Source of the DNA: Alicycliphilus denitrificans K601 | Lineage (GTDB): Bacteria; Pseudomonadota; Gammaproteobacteria; Burkholderiales; Burkholderiaceae_C | DNA: 64,000 nt | Assembly (NCBI RefSeq): GCF_000204645.1 | Contig: NC_015422.1 | Span: forward strand, 496,001 to 560,000 | Direction of reading: 5' to 3' | Shown: one piece after another, positions 1 to 8,892 of the stretch | Layout of the letters: the number at the start of each line of letters is the position of its first letter | Numbering within the stretch: the stretch's first letter is position 1 | Translations under genes and position numbers: made by a program | The notes under the pieces: model-generated | What the model was told of the DNA's origin: nothing | The model's database searches: none | The model's input: the letters and a program-made list of their open reading frames with translations, nothing else

Positions 1-1111
1 CGCCGTTGCTCTGGCTCAGGCGTATGCGCACGGGCAGATAGCCGAGCTCCGTGCCCAGCCACAGCTCGGCCTTCTGGTCGTAGTGCTGGTCCTCGCGCGG
101 CAGGCGCTGCAGCTTCAGGGCCGGCGTGCTGCCCACGGGCAGGTTCAGGGTCTCGGGGCCGTCCACGGTGAAGGTCCAGCGGTCGGCGTTGCGTGCACCC
201 ACGGTGGTCAGCGTGATCTGCGTGCCCGGCGGGTAGCGCCCGGGCGCGGCGGCCAGCATGGCGCCAAGCTGGATGAACACGCTCAGGCGATCCTGCGCGC
301 CGTCGCCGATGGTGGCGCGTGGGGTGTTGGCGCTGAATATCACCTCGTGCTTGTCGAAATCGAAATGCGCGGCCCGCTCGCTGCGGGCCTTGTCGCCGAA
401 GCGCTCGGGCCGCAGGCCCCGGGGCGTGATCTGCCCCACACTGCTTTGCGAGCGCGCGCCGAGCAAAAAGGCCTTGATCTGCTGGCGCGCCTCGTAGCGC
501 GAGCCGTCCTGGCGCCACACCAGCTCGGCGCTGGCGCTGTAGTGGAACCGCTTGACTTCGCCGGTCACGTCGAACGTGAGCCGCGTGGACGGCGGCAGGC
601 GCACGGGCGGCGGTTCGGTGCTGGCGCCGGCGCCGGAGGCTCCGGGCGGCCGGATCTCCACCCCCGCGCTTTCGGCGGGTGGCTCTTGCGGCGCGGGGGT
701 GGCGCTCGCCGCCGGGGTGGGCTCGGCGGCGGCCGATGCTGCGGCCTGGGGCGGCTCGGGCGCGGCGTCGGCCTCGGCGCCGACCGTGCCCTCCTCGGTT
801 GCCGGCGGAGCGGTTTCGGCCGGGGACTCGTCTGTCAGGGGGGAAGTGGGGGCCGCCGGCGCTGGCTCCGGTGCCTCGGGGGCTGGCGGCGCCGGCCTGG
901 GCCGGGGCTTGCGCACGGGGCGCGGGGCGGCCGGCGGCGGCGGCGCGGGGGCGGCCTCGGGCTCGGGCGGCGGCGGCTCCACCATGCGTGTGTGAAAGCT
1001 CATCCTCCGCGGCATGCCCTGGCCCGTGCCGCCCAGCGGCAGGTCCGCCAGCAGCAGCCAGTGCAGGGCCAGCACCAGGGTGGTGATTAACAGCAGGGCG
1101 CGGCACGGCAT
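1..1111 (-). CDS. DUF3108 domain protein, partial (C-terminus outside window)
   Basis: The frame is open from an ATG at 1111 to the window edge, about 370 codons, so the C-terminus is missing. The protein starts with a short hydrophobic segment (LLLITTLVLALHWLLLADL), probably an uncleaved membrane anchor or a signal peptide. A long Pro/Ala/Glu linker follows (about residues 45-170), with PPPPEPEAAP-type runs and basic PRPVRKPRPRP stretches. The globular part (about residue 180 on; RLTFDVTGEVKRFHYSASAEL) has the look of the DUF3108 family, whose function is unknown; these are usually periplasmic beta-rich proteins of betaproteobacteria. The linker resembles the spacer of a TonB-like or envelope-spanning protein. 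The family call is from recognition of the sequence; the localisation is inferred. Confidence 0.7.
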   Translation of the reverse strand, partial: MPCRALLLITTLVLALHWLLLADLPLGGTGQGMPRRMSFHTRMVEPPPPEPEAAPAPPPPAAPRPVRKPRPRPAPPAPEAPEPAPAAPTSPLTDESPAETAPPATEEGTVGAEADAAPEPPQAAASAAAEPTPAASATPAPQEPPAESAGVEIRPPGASGAGASTEPPPVRLPPSTRLTFDVTGEVKRFHYSASAELVWRQDGSRYEARQQIKAFLLGARSQSSVGQITPRGLRPERFGDKARSERAAHFDFDKHEVIFSANTPRATIGDGAQDRLSVFIQLGAMLAAAPGRYPPGTQITLTTVGARNADRWTFTVDGPETLNLPVGSTPALKLQRLPREDQHYDQKAELWLGTELGYLPVRIRLSQSNG

Positions 1112-1224
1112 GGCAGGGGCGTCAGCGTGCGGGGCCGCGCGGAGGGCGGTCGATCGGGCCGCCCCAGCTGGATTCCACCGATTGGATGCCGACGTGTTCC
1201 TTGTCCATCTACACTAGATTCCGT

Positions 1225-1237
1225 TTGATCGAATCAA
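1225..1237. promoter_or_regulatory. TTGAT-N3-ATCAA inverted repeat upstream of FAH gene
   Basis: A perfect 5-bp inverted repeat (TTGAT / ATCAA, 3-bp spacer) lies in the 181-bp divergent gap between the DUF3108 gene and the FAH-family gene. A second palindrome, CTGTGCGCACAG, sits at 1259-1270, just upstream of the FAH ribosome-binding site (GGAG at 1281). Either could be an operator. No regulator gene is adjacent, so the assignment is tentative. Confidence 0.3.
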
Positions 1238-1292
1238 TTCATCGGGTCGTGGTTTGTGCTGTGCGCACAGTGCCGGCCAAGGAGCATTGCCC

Positions 1293-2282
1293 ATGAAACT
1301 CGCCACCTACAAGGATGGATCGCGCGACGGCCAGCTCGTGGTGGTCTCGCGCGACTTGGGGCAGGCCCATTATGCGACCGGCATCGCGAGCCGCCTGCAG
1401 CAGGTGCTGGACGACTGGAACTTCATGGCGCCCCAGCTGCAGGACCTGTACGAGCAGCTCAACGCAGGCCGCGCGCGCCACGCTTTCCCGTTCGACCCGC
1501 GCCAGTGCATGGCGCCGCTGCCGCGCGCCTACCAGTGGGCGGACGGGTCGGCCTACATCAACCACGTGGAACTGGTGCGAAAAGCGCGCAACGCCGAGGT
1601 TCCTGCCAGCTTCTACACCGATCCGCTCATGTACCAGGGCGGCAGCGACGATTTCCTGGGCCCCTGCGACGACGTGGCCGTGCCGTCCGAGGCCATGGGC
1701 ATCGACTTCGAGGCCGAGATCGCCGTCGTCACGGGCGACGTGAGGATGGGCGCCAGCCCCGAGCAGGCGCTCGACGGCATACGCCTGGTGATGCTGGCCA
1801 ACGACTGGTCCCTGCGCAACCTGATCCCGGCCGAGCTGGCCAAGGGCTTCGGCTTCTTCCAGTCCAAGCCCGCCACCGCGTTCAGCCCCGTGGCGGTCAC
1901 GCCGGACGAGCTGGGCGACGCCTGGGAGGGCGGGCGCGTGCACCTCACGCTGCAATCGACCTGGAACGGCCGCAAGGTCGGCATGTGCGACGCGGGGCCC
2001 GAGATGACCTTCCACTTCGGCCAGCTCATCGCCCACATCGCCAAAACGCGCAACGTGCGCGCAGGCTCCATCGTGGGCAGCGGCACGGTGAGCAACAAGG
2101 ACTGGACCAGGGGCTACAGCTGCATTGCGGAGAAGCGCTGCATCGAGGCCATCCAGGACGGGCAGCCCAGCACGGAGTTCATGCAGTACGGCGACACTAT
2201 CCGCATCGAGATGAAGGGCAGGGACGGGCAGAGCCTGTTCGGCGCGATCGACCAGCAGATCGTGCCGATAAGCGAGGGTTGA
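1293..2282 (+). CDS. Fumarylacetoacetate hydrolase (FAH) family protein
   Basis: 329-residue FAH-fold enzyme with the short N-terminal FAH domain (MKLATYKDGSRDGQLVVVSR) and a full catalytic domain. Metal-ligand acidic residues are seen in the segment around GIDFEAEIAVV, followed by the family's NDWSLRNL and GSGTVSNKD stretches. FAH enzymes are Mg/Mn-dependent C-C hydrolases or decarboxylases of acylpyruvates. The length and N-terminal domain fit the fumarylacetoacetase-like branch seen in tyrosine/homogentisate breakdown, but no homogentisate gene is nearby, so the substrate is open. The ATG at 1293 was chosen because GGAG lies 9 bp upstream; an earlier TTG in frame has no such site. The gene stands alone. 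Confidence 0.85.
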   Translation: MKLATYKDGSRDGQLVVVSRDLGQAHYATGIASRLQQVLDDWNFMAPQLQDLYEQLNAGRARHAFPFDPRQCMAPLPRAYQWADGSAYINHVELVRKARNAEVPASFYTDPLMYQGGSDDFLGPCDDVAVPSEAMGIDFEAEIAVVTGDVRMGASPEQALDGIRLVMLANDWSLRNLIPAELAKGFGFFQSKPATAFSPVAVTPDELGDAWEGGRVHLTLQSTWNGRKVGMCDAGPEMTFHFGQLIAHIAKTRNVRAGSIVGSGTVSNKDWTRGYSCIAEKRCIEAIQDGQPSTEFMQYGDTIRIEMKGRDGQSLFGAIDQQIVPISEG

Positions 2283-2438
2283 AGGATGGCGCCATGGCGG
2301 AGCTGCATGCGCCGCGCGGCGCGGCAGGTGGAACGGCGCTAGACTGCGGCCTCCGCTGCTTGCGCATCGGCGCGAATTCCCGGTGTCCATGCCGTTCGCG
2401 CGGGAGGCCCTTTCTCCGACCCAGAGCATCCGAGCACC

Positions 2439-4643
2439 GTGACAGACTCGAAAAAGCCGAACTTCAACATCCGTTTCCAGAGCCCCGCGGTGCCGGCACC
2501 CGGTTTCCCTTCCGCTGGCGTATCGTTTCGCGTGCCCACCATGCAGCCGCCAGAACCTGCATTGCCCGACGACGCACAAGCGTGCAATACGCAAGGCAAC
2601 ACATGGCTGCAGGCCAATCGGGTCGCGGATGCCATCAAGGCCTACGACCGTGCCATCGCGCTGCAGGCCGATTATCTGGATCCGCATTTCAATCGCGGCA
2701 ATGCGCTGCTGCGCCTGGGGCGCAAGGCCGAGGCGCTGACTGCTTTTGAGCGTGCGATCGCTCTCGCACCCGGGCTGGCGCTGGCGCACTACAACCGTGC
2801 CACCGTGCTCGAAGGCATGGGCCGGGAGCAGGAGTCCATGGACAGCTACCGGCAGGTGCTGTGCATCGAGCCCGGCCACGTGCAGGCCCAGTTCAACCTG
2901 GGTTGTCTGCATCTGCGCCGCAAGGCGTATGGCGAGGCCGTAGCCTGCATGGATCGGGTGCTTGCGCTGGAGCCGCGACTGGCGCAGGCGCACAACAACC
3001 GGGGCAATGCGCTGCTGAAGTCCCGGCACCTGCTGGAGGCCGTCGCCAGCTTCGACCAGGCCCTGGCGCTGCAGCCGCAGTATGCCGATGCGCTCGTCAA
3101 CCGCGGCAATGCGCGCCTGCAGCGCAAGGAACATGCGCAGGCATTCGCAGACCTCGACCGGGCCATCCGGCTCAACCCCGACCAGGCGCAGTCGCGGCAG
3201 CTCATGGGGACGCTGCTCAGGGATTCCAAGCGCCATGAAGAGGCACTGCAGGAATTCCAGCGGGCCTGGCGTTGCAACCCCGGGCAGCCGGGCTTGCTGA
3301 CCGACATCCTGGGTGCCAAGACCGCCGTCTGCGATTGGCACAACATCGGCGCCGGCATCGACCGCCTCGGGCAGGCAGTGGCGCAGCGGCAACCAGGCGT
3401 TTCACCGTTCTCCGTCGCGGTGCTGTGCGATGACCCGGCGCTGCAGTTGCAGGCCGCGCGCAATTTCGTGGCGGCGGACTACCCGGAAAACCCGTTGCTG
3501 GGCCCGGTCGCGCCGCGTGCGGACGGCGGCAGGATACGCGTGGGCTATTACTCAGCGGACTTCCACCACCATGCCACGGCCATACTGATGGCGGAGCTGT
3601 TCGAGTTGCACGACCGCGAGCGCTTCGAGTGGTTCGCCTTCTCCTTCGGCCCGGATTCGCAGGACGCCATGCACGTGCGCGTGCGCCAGGCCTTCGACCA
3701 TTTCCTCGACGTGCGCGACCGCAGCGACGAAGCGGTCGCCCGTCTTTCGCGCGAGCTGGGCATCGACATCGCAGTCGATCTCAAAGGCTTCACCCAGGAC
3801 ACGCGCTTCGGCATTTTTTCCTATCGCTGCGCGCCGGTGCAGGTAAGCTACCTGGGCTACCCCGGCACCACCGGGGCGGACTATATCGACTACGCTATCG
3901 CCGACAAGGTGGTTCTGCCCCCGCAGGCGCGGTGCCATTTCAGCGAGAAGGTGGTCTACCTGCCCCACAGCTACCAGGTCAATGACTCGAAACGCCGCAT
4001 CGCCGATCGTGCCTTCACCCGCGAGGCATTGGGCCTGCCTGCCACGGGCTTCGTCTTTTGCTGCTTCAACAACAACTACAAGATCCTGCCGCAGATGCTC
4101 GACGGCTGGGGGCGCATCCTGCACGCGGTCGAGGACAGCGTGCTGTGGCTGCTCGAAGACAACCCTGCCGTGTCGCGCAATCTGCTGCGCGAAGCCCAGG
4201 CCCGGGGCATTGCGCCGCAGCGGCTGGTGTTCGCGCAGCGCATGCCGCTGGACGAGCACCTGGCGCGGCATCGCCTGGCCGATCTGTTCCTCGATACGCT
4301 GCCGTGCAACGCGCACACCACCGCCAGCGATGCGTTGTGGGCGGGCCTGCCCGTGCTGACCTGCGCGGGCCAGTCTTTTGCCAGCCGCGTGGCCGCCAGC
4401 CTGCTGCATGCCGTGGGGCTGCCCGAGCTCGTGACCGAGACCCAGGGGGCGTACGAGGCGCGCGCCATTGCGCTGGCGCGCGACGCGGGACAGCTGGATG
4501 CCCTGCGCAGCAGGTTGCATGCGCAGGCACCTGCGTCGCCATTGTTCGATGCCCGGCGCTTCGCGCGCGATCTCGAAGCCGCGTACGTGGTCATGCATGC
4601 ACGCGCCGTGCAAGGCTTGCCACCCGAGGCGTTCAAGGTTTGA
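2439..4643 (+). CDS. TPR / O-GlcNAc transferase-like (SPINDLY family) glycosyltransferase
   Basis: About 734 residues. The N-terminal half is a row of about eight TPR repeats (residues ~45-290, with alternating NRGNALL and ERAIAL-type helices). The C-terminal half is a GT41 domain. Residues conserved in the human O-GlcNAc transferase active site are recognisable: the His in ADFHHHATAILM, the Lys in FNNNYKILP, and the donor loop LPCNAHTTASDALWAGLPV followed by ASRVAASLL. These enzymes move GlcNAc or other sugars from UDP to Ser/Thr of proteins; bacterial targets are usually unknown. The start is either GTG at 2439 or ATG at 2541, which would remove 34 non-TPR residues. The gene ends at a bidirectional hairpin shared with the oxidoreductase on the other strand. 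It has no glycan cluster around it. Confidence 0.85.
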   Translation: MTDSKKPNFNIRFQSPAVPAPGFPSAGVSFRVPTMQPPEPALPDDAQACNTQGNTWLQANRVADAIKAYDRAIALQADYLDPHFNRGNALLRLGRKAEALTAFERAIALAPGLALAHYNRATVLEGMGREQESMDSYRQVLCIEPGHVQAQFNLGCLHLRRKAYGEAVACMDRVLALEPRLAQAHNNRGNALLKSRHLLEAVASFDQALALQPQYADALVNRGNARLQRKEHAQAFADLDRAIRLNPDQAQSRQLMGTLLRDSKRHEEALQEFQRAWRCNPGQPGLLTDILGAKTAVCDWHNIGAGIDRLGQAVAQRQPGVSPFSVAVLCDDPALQLQAARNFVAADYPENPLLGPVAPRADGGRIRVGYYSADFHHHATAILMAELFELHDRERFEWFAFSFGPDSQDAMHVRVRQAFDHFLDVRDRSDEAVARLSRELGIDIAVDLKGFTQDTRFGIFSYRCAPVQVSYLGYPGTTGADYIDYAIADKVVLPPQARCHFSEKVVYLPHSYQVNDSKRRIADRAFTREALGLPATGFVFCCFNNNYKILPQMLDGWGRILHAVEDSVLWLLEDNPAVSRNLLREAQARGIAPQRLVFAQRMPLDEHLARHRLADLFLDTLPCNAHTTASDALWAGLPVLTCAGQSFASRVAASLLHAVGLPELVTETQGAYEARAIALARDAGQLDALRSRLHAQAPASPLFDARRFARDLEAAYVVMHARAVQGLPPEAFKV

Positions 4644-4654
4644 TGGAAGTGAAA

Positions 4655-4703
4655 AGGAGCGCTCAGCGCTTTATACGTAAGCGCTGATTGCTTTTTTTTA
4701 TAG
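4655..4703. terminator. Bidirectional hairpin terminator, copy of the AAGCGCT repeat
   Basis: Between two convergent genes lies a perfect 8-bp stem, CAGCGCTT (4664-4671) / AAGCGCTG (4679-4686), with a 7-nt loop. It is followed on the plus strand by a CTTTTTTTTA tract. This fits a rho-independent terminator for the glycosyltransferase, and it could also stop the oxidoreductase transcript. The stem and loop match other copies of a short repeat in the window (see 34538-34590 and 19317-19347). Confidence 0.7.
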
Positions 4704-6779
4704 TCAAGACGCAGCCAGCGCCTCCACCTGTACTGCGCAGTCGTAGAACGTCGGCCCCGCGCCCATGTCCGTCAGGGCCTGGCTCGTGATCTCGTTGACG
4801 TTGGTGCCGCCGTGCCCCAGCTTGCGCCACCAGATCCCCAGGCCGTTGACCACGCCGGGGCGCGCGCGCCCGTTGAGCGTGGCGTGGCATTCGTAGCTGC
4901 CGCGGTCGTTGAACACGCGCACCAGGGCGCCGTCGGCGATGCCGCGTGCGGCGGCGTCGTCGGGGTGCAGCTCCAGCAGCGGGCGGCCCTCGATGTCGCG
5001 CAGGCTTTGCAGGCTCACGAAGGTGGAGTTGAGGAAGTTGCGCGCCGGCGGCGAGATCATGGCCAGCGGGTAGGCGGCCGAGCTGCCCGCCGCCTCGTGG
5101 TTGGGCACGTGGCCGGGCAGCGGGTCCAGGCCCTGCCGGGCAAGGCGCTCGCTGTAGAACTCGCAGCGGCCCGAGGGGGTGGGAAAGCCTCCTTCGGCAA
5201 ACGGGGCGTCGGGCACGGGCAGCGGGGCGAAGCCGTCGGCGAGCAGCCGTGGGAAGTCCACGGCCTCGCCATAGGCCTGGCGGCACAGCTGCTCGTCCGT
5301 GTCGGCGAAGCAGGGATCGGCGAACCCCATGCGCGCCGCCAGGTCGCGGAAGATCTGTGCGTTGCTGCGCGCCTGGCCCTGGGGGGCAATGGCCGGGCGG
5401 TTGAGCAGCACGTCCGTGTGGCCGTAGGCCAGGTGCACGTCCCAGTGTTCGAGCTGCGTGGTGGCGGGCAGGATGTAGTCGGCGTAGTCGGCCGTGTCGG
5501 TCTGGAAATGTTCCAGCACCACGGTGAACAGGTCTTCGCGTGCGAAGCCCCGCACCACCTTGGGAGAGTCGGGCGCCACGGCCACGGGGTTGCTGTTGTA
5601 GACCACCAGGGCCTCGATCTTCGGGCCGAAGGCGGGTGAGGATTCGCGCAGCAGGTCGTCGCCTATGGTCACCATGTTGATGGTGCGTGGCGCGCGGCCG
5701 GCCAGCAGCTCGGGGCGCTGCAGCCGCGCGCGGTCCACGGGAAACGCGCCCGAGCTCGACAGCAGCACGCCGCCCGCGCGCTGGCGCCACGCGCCCGTGA
5801 GCGCGGGCAGGCAGGCAATGGCGCGCACCGCGTTGCCGCCACCATGCACGCGCTGCACGCCGTAGTTCAGGCGGATGGCGGCAGGCTTCGTCGTACCGTA
5901 GTCGCGGGCCAGGCGGCGGATCTGCTCCACGGGGAGGCCGCAGACCTCGGCCGCGCGCGCGGGCGGGAATGTGAGCGCGCGTTCGCGCAGCTGCGGCCAG
6001 CCGAGCGTGTGGCGGGTGATGTAGTCGTGGTCCAGCCAGTCGTTTTCGATCAGCTCGTGCATCAGCGCCAGGGCCAGCGCGGCGTCGGTGCCGGGGCGCA
6101 GCTGCAGGTGCTCGTGGCATTTCTCGGCGGTCTCGGTGCGGCGCGGGTCTATGCACACCAGGCGCGCGCCGTTCCTCTTGGCCTGCTGGGCGATGCGCCA
6201 GAAGTGCAGGTTGCTGCCTATGGAGTTGCTGCCCCAGATCAGGATGAGCCGGGCCTCGGCGAAGAACTCCACCTTCATGCCCACTTTGCCGCCCAGCGTG
6301 TGGACGAGCCCCTCGCCGCCCGCCGTGGAGCAGATGCTGCGGTGGAGCAGCGACGCACCCAGGCGGTGGAAGAAGCGCCGGTCCATGCTCTCGCCCTGTA
6401 CCAGGCCCATGGTGCCCGCGTAGCTGTAGGGCACGATGGCCTGCGCGTCGCACGCGGCGATCGCGCCCAGGCGCCGGGCGATGTCGTCCAGCGCCTCGTC
6501 CCACGGCACGGGCGCGAATTGGCCGCTGCCCTTGGGGCCGGTGCGCTTCAAGGGCGTGAGGATGCGGTTCGCATGGTGCGTGCGCTCGGCATAGCGCGAC
6601 ACCTTGGCGCACAGCACGCCGCCCGTCTGCGCGTGCGCCGGGTTGCCCTGCACGCGCACGGCGCGGCCGTTTTCTACGGTGGTCAGCAGGGCGCAGGTGT
6701 CGGGGCAGTCATGCGGGCAGGCGCCGCGCACCAACTGGGGCGCCGGCACGGCCGCTGTGGGGGAGGTAGGGGCGTTCAT
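4704..6779 (-). CDS. Molybdopterin (bis-MGD) oxidoreductase
   Basis: 691 residues, DMSO-reductase superfamily. The N-terminus has the iron-sulfur motif CPHDCPDTC (C-x3-C-x3-C) with a fourth Cys in GGVLCAK, so one 4Fe-4S cluster is expected. Molybdopterin domains follow: VPWDEALDDIARRLG, the LILIWGSNSIGSN segment, and a C-terminal dinucleotide-binding beta-barrel (GSYECHATLNGRARPGVVNG). No Tat or Sec signal is visible, so the enzyme is probably cytoplasmic. This subfamily is often annotated formate-dehydrogenase-like, but I see no selenocysteine or evident Cys ligand that fixes the substrate. No electron-transfer subunit or cofactor gene adjoins. It lies downstream of the Bug gene and could be read from the same promoter, although a GC-rich hairpin intervenes. 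Confidence 0.85.
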   Translation of the reverse strand: MNAPTSPTAAVPAPQLVRGACPHDCPDTCALLTTVENGRAVRVQGNPAHAQTGGVLCAKVSRYAERTHHANRILTPLKRTGPKGSGQFAPVPWDEALDDIARRLGAIAACDAQAIVPYSYAGTMGLVQGESMDRRFFHRLGASLLHRSICSTAGGEGLVHTLGGKVGMKVEFFAEARLILIWGSNSIGSNLHFWRIAQQAKRNGARLVCIDPRRTETAEKCHEHLQLRPGTDAALALALMHELIENDWLDHDYITRHTLGWPQLRERALTFPPARAAEVCGLPVEQIRRLARDYGTTKPAAIRLNYGVQRVHGGGNAVRAIACLPALTGAWRQRAGGVLLSSSGAFPVDRARLQRPELLAGRAPRTINMVTIGDDLLRESSPAFGPKIEALVVYNSNPVAVAPDSPKVVRGFAREDLFTVVLEHFQTDTADYADYILPATTQLEHWDVHLAYGHTDVLLNRPAIAPQGQARSNAQIFRDLAARMGFADPCFADTDEQLCRQAYGEAVDFPRLLADGFAPLPVPDAPFAEGGFPTPSGRCEFYSERLARQGLDPLPGHVPNHEAAGSSAAYPLAMISPPARNFLNSTFVSLQSLRDIEGRPLLELHPDDAAARGIADGALVRVFNDRGSYECHATLNGRARPGVVNGLGIWWRKLGHGGTNVNEITSQALTDMGAGPTFYDCAVQVEALAAS

Positions 6780-6851
6780 CGGGCGTTCGTTCTCGGACCG
6801 GCCTGCACAGGCCAGGGTGGCAGCTTATCCGCAACGGGGCCGCCACGCACG

Positions 6852-6878
6852 GGCAGGGGCAAACGGCGCGCCCCTGCC
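6852..6878. terminator. GC-rich hairpin between Bug and molybdopterin genes
   Basis: Perfect 9-bp arms GGCAGGGGC (6852-6860) and GCCCCTGCC (6870-6878) with a 9-nt loop lie just after the Bug stop codon on the minus strand. There is no T-tract after the stem, so termination is uncertain. It may be an attenuator or an mRNA 3'-end stabiliser that lowers downstream expression. Confidence 0.35.
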
Positions 6879-6896
6879 GCCGCCCCCCCACTCCTC

Positions 6897-7928
6897 TCAA
6901 CCCACCTGGAGGTTCAGGGCCTTGGTCAGCCGGCGGTAGGCGGGCCAGGTGGTGCGCACGAACTGGCGCAGGTCCTCGCCCGTCCAGGGCGGGCGCACCT
7001 GGCCGAGCTGCTCCATCAGCGTCTTGATGCGGGGCGATTCTCGGTACGAGGCGTCGATGACCGCGGCGAGCCGCTCGATCACCTCGTGTGGCGTGCCCTT
7101 GGGCGCGAGGAACATGTTGGATTCCTGCGTGGCCGTGTAGGCCTCGCCGGTGAAGCCGGCCTCTTCCCAGGTCTGCAGATTGGGCAGCGCCGGATTGCGG
7201 CTCGAACCCGAAATGAGGTGGATCGCGCGGAACTTGCCGTTCTGCAGCCCAGGCGCCAGCCCGGCCAGCGAGCCCGCGCCCACGTCGATGTTGCCGGCCA
7301 TCAGGTCCAGCACCATGGGGCCGGTGCCGCGGTAGTTGACGATGTTGAACTGGGCGCCCGTGTCCTTCACGAGCTGCGTCACCATGATCTGCCAGCCCGA
7401 GCCGATGCCGTAGTTGCCCACCGACACCGGCGTCTTCTTCGCGTACTCGATCAGCTCGCGCATGCTGTTCACCGGCAGGCCGCTGCGCACCACGGCGGGC
7501 GAGCTGCCGGTGCCGAAGGCGCCGATGGGGATCAGGTCGTTGTCGGGGTCGAAGGGCACCTTGCTCAGCAGCACCGGTGCCTGCGCGAGCTGGCTGTGCA
7601 GCACGCACAGCAGCGTGTAGCCGTCGGGCGCAGAGCGCACCACGGTGTCGCCGGCGATGGTGCCCACGGCGCCGGGCTTGTTCTCGATGACCACGGGTGC
7701 GCCGAGCCTGGCGGTGATGAACTCGCCGACCGCGCGCGCGGTGGCGTCGTTGGACGAGCCCGTGGCCTGGCCGCAGATGATGCGTATGGGCTTGCTGGGC
7801 CACGGCGCGCCGCCCTGGGCCAGCGCGGCGCCGGGCAGGCCCGCCGCCGCGGCGAGCCCGAACCCGAGCCGGAGCACGTCGCGCCGCGATGCCTGCACGC
7901 GCGCGGGCGCGCTGTCGCAATGGTTCAT
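6897..7928 (-). CDS. Bug-family (TTT) solute-binding protein of the CoA-ester island
   Basis: 343 residues. The N-terminus carries a twin-arginine-like segment (SRRDVLRLG) and a hydrophobic stretch ending in ALAQGG, so export to the periplasm, possibly by Tat, is expected. The mature part begins with the Bug signature WPSKPIRIICGQATGSSND and continues with ENKPGAVGTIAGDTVV and LMAGNIDVGAGSLAG. Bug proteins bind carboxylates and present them to TctAB-type permeases or act as sensors. It is the last-but-one gene of a minus-strand operon with the CitE-like lyase 40 bp upstream, so a C4-C5 dicarboxylate such as itaconate is a plausible ligand (inference). No TctA/TctB gene is in the window. Confidence 0.9.
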   Translation of the reverse strand: MNHCDSAPARVQASRRDVLRLGFGLAAAAGLPGAALAQGGAPWPSKPIRIICGQATGSSNDATARAVGEFITARLGAPVVIENKPGAVGTIAGDTVVRSAPDGYTLLCVLHSQLAQAPVLLSKVPFDPDNDLIPIGAFGTGSSPAVVRSGLPVNSMRELIEYAKKTPVSVGNYGIGSGWQIMVTQLVKDTGAQFNIVNYRGTGPMVLDLMAGNIDVGAGSLAGLAPGLQNGKFRAIHLISGSSRNPALPNLQTWEEAGFTGEAYTATQESNMFLAPKGTPHEVIERLAAVIDASYRESPRIKTLMEQLGQVRPPWTGEDLRQFVRTTWPAYRRLTKALNLQVG

Positions 7929-7968
7929 GTCTGTCTCCTGGTGTCTTTGGAATGGATGAATGGAGCCG

Positions 7969-8877
7969 CTAGATGCCGATCAGGTCGGCCCGCTCCACCA
8001 GATTGCGCACGATGCGCACCGAGGCGATGTCGATCATCTTTCCCTCGAACTGCACCGCGCCCAGGCCCTGGGCAAGGGCCTCGTCGTAGGCGGCCATCAT
8101 GCGGCGCGCGCGCACCACGTCCTCTGCGCGCGGCGAGAACACACGCTGCGCGATCTCGACCTGCGAGGGGTGGATGGCCCACTTGCCCACCATGCCCAGG
8201 GTCATGGCGCGGCGGCATTCCTCCTCGTAGGCGGCCGGGTCCTTGAAATTGGCGTAGGGGCCATCCACCGCGTCGATGCGGTTGCAGCGCGCGGCCACGG
8301 TGATCTTCTGGCGCTGGTAGTGCCACAGGTCGCCGGGGTAGCCGCTGGCGCCGCCGATGTCCTTGAGCGACACGCCCTGGCTGGCCGAATAGTCGCCCAT
8401 GCCGAAGATCAGGCATTCCAGGCGCGGCGAGGCGGCGGCGATCGCGTCCACCTGCTGCAGGCCCTCGACCTCTTCGATCAGCACGTCCAGGCCGATGCGC
8501 TTGGTGAGGCCCAGCTTCTTCTCCATCATGGTCAGCAGCTTGTCCACGAACTGGATGTCGGCGGCCGACAGGGCCTTGGGCAGCATGATCACGTCCAGGT
8601 TCCCGCGCGCGCCCTCCACCACCTCGATGATGTCCTCGTAGGCGTATTCGGTGGTCAGGTCGTTCACGCGCACGCAGCGCACCGTGCGGCCCCAGGGCAG
8701 GGTGTTGAGCGCGCGCACGATCTTCTGGCGCGCGGGCCGCTTCTCGGCGGGGGCTACGGCATCCTCCAGGTCGAGGAAGACGTAGTCCACGCCCAGGCCG
8801 GCGGCCTTTTCCATCATCTTCTCGCTGGAGCCGGGCACGGAGAGCTGGCAGCGGCGCAATCGTCGGGGTCGGTTCAT
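7969..8877 (-). CDS. CitE-like CoA-ester lyase, candidate (S)-citramalyl-CoA lyase
   Basis: 302 residues, HpcH/HpaI / citrate-lyase-beta superfamily, malyl-/citramalyl-CoA lyase branch. Seen: RCQLSVPGSSEKMMEKA at the N-terminus, the VFLDLEDAVAPAEK loop, VLIEEVEGLQQ with the metal-binding Glu pair, and FGMGDYSASQGV. The C-terminal WAIHPSQVEIAQRVFSP segment covers the CoA end. These enzymes cleave 3-hydroxyacyl-CoA esters, for example citramalyl-CoA to acetyl-CoA and pyruvate, using Mg2+. In P. aeruginosa the homologous gene (ccl) sits in a locus with the same partners as here, so citramalyl-CoA lyase is the best guess. Malyl-CoA or methylmalyl-CoA lyase remains possible. It follows the CoA-transferase gene by 15 bp. 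Confidence 0.8.
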   Translation of the reverse strand: MNRPRRLRRCQLSVPGSSEKMMEKAAGLGVDYVFLDLEDAVAPAEKRPARQKIVRALNTLPWGRTVRCVRVNDLTTEYAYEDIIEVVEGARGNLDVIMLPKALSAADIQFVDKLLTMMEKKLGLTKRIGLDVLIEEVEGLQQVDAIAAASPRLECLIFGMGDYSASQGVSLKDIGGASGYPGDLWHYQRQKITVAARCNRIDAVDGPYANFKDPAAYEEECRRAMTLGMVGKWAIHPSQVEIAQRVFSPRAEDVVRARRMMAAYDEALAQGLGAVQFEGKMIDIASVRIVRNLVERADLIGI

Positions 8878-8892
8878 GGGTGGTTTCTCCTG

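Noticed and set aside
1239..3392. 717-codon minus-strand frame over the FAH and TPR genes
   Set aside because: It is antisense to two well-recognised genes and shows no domain; a by-product of high GC.
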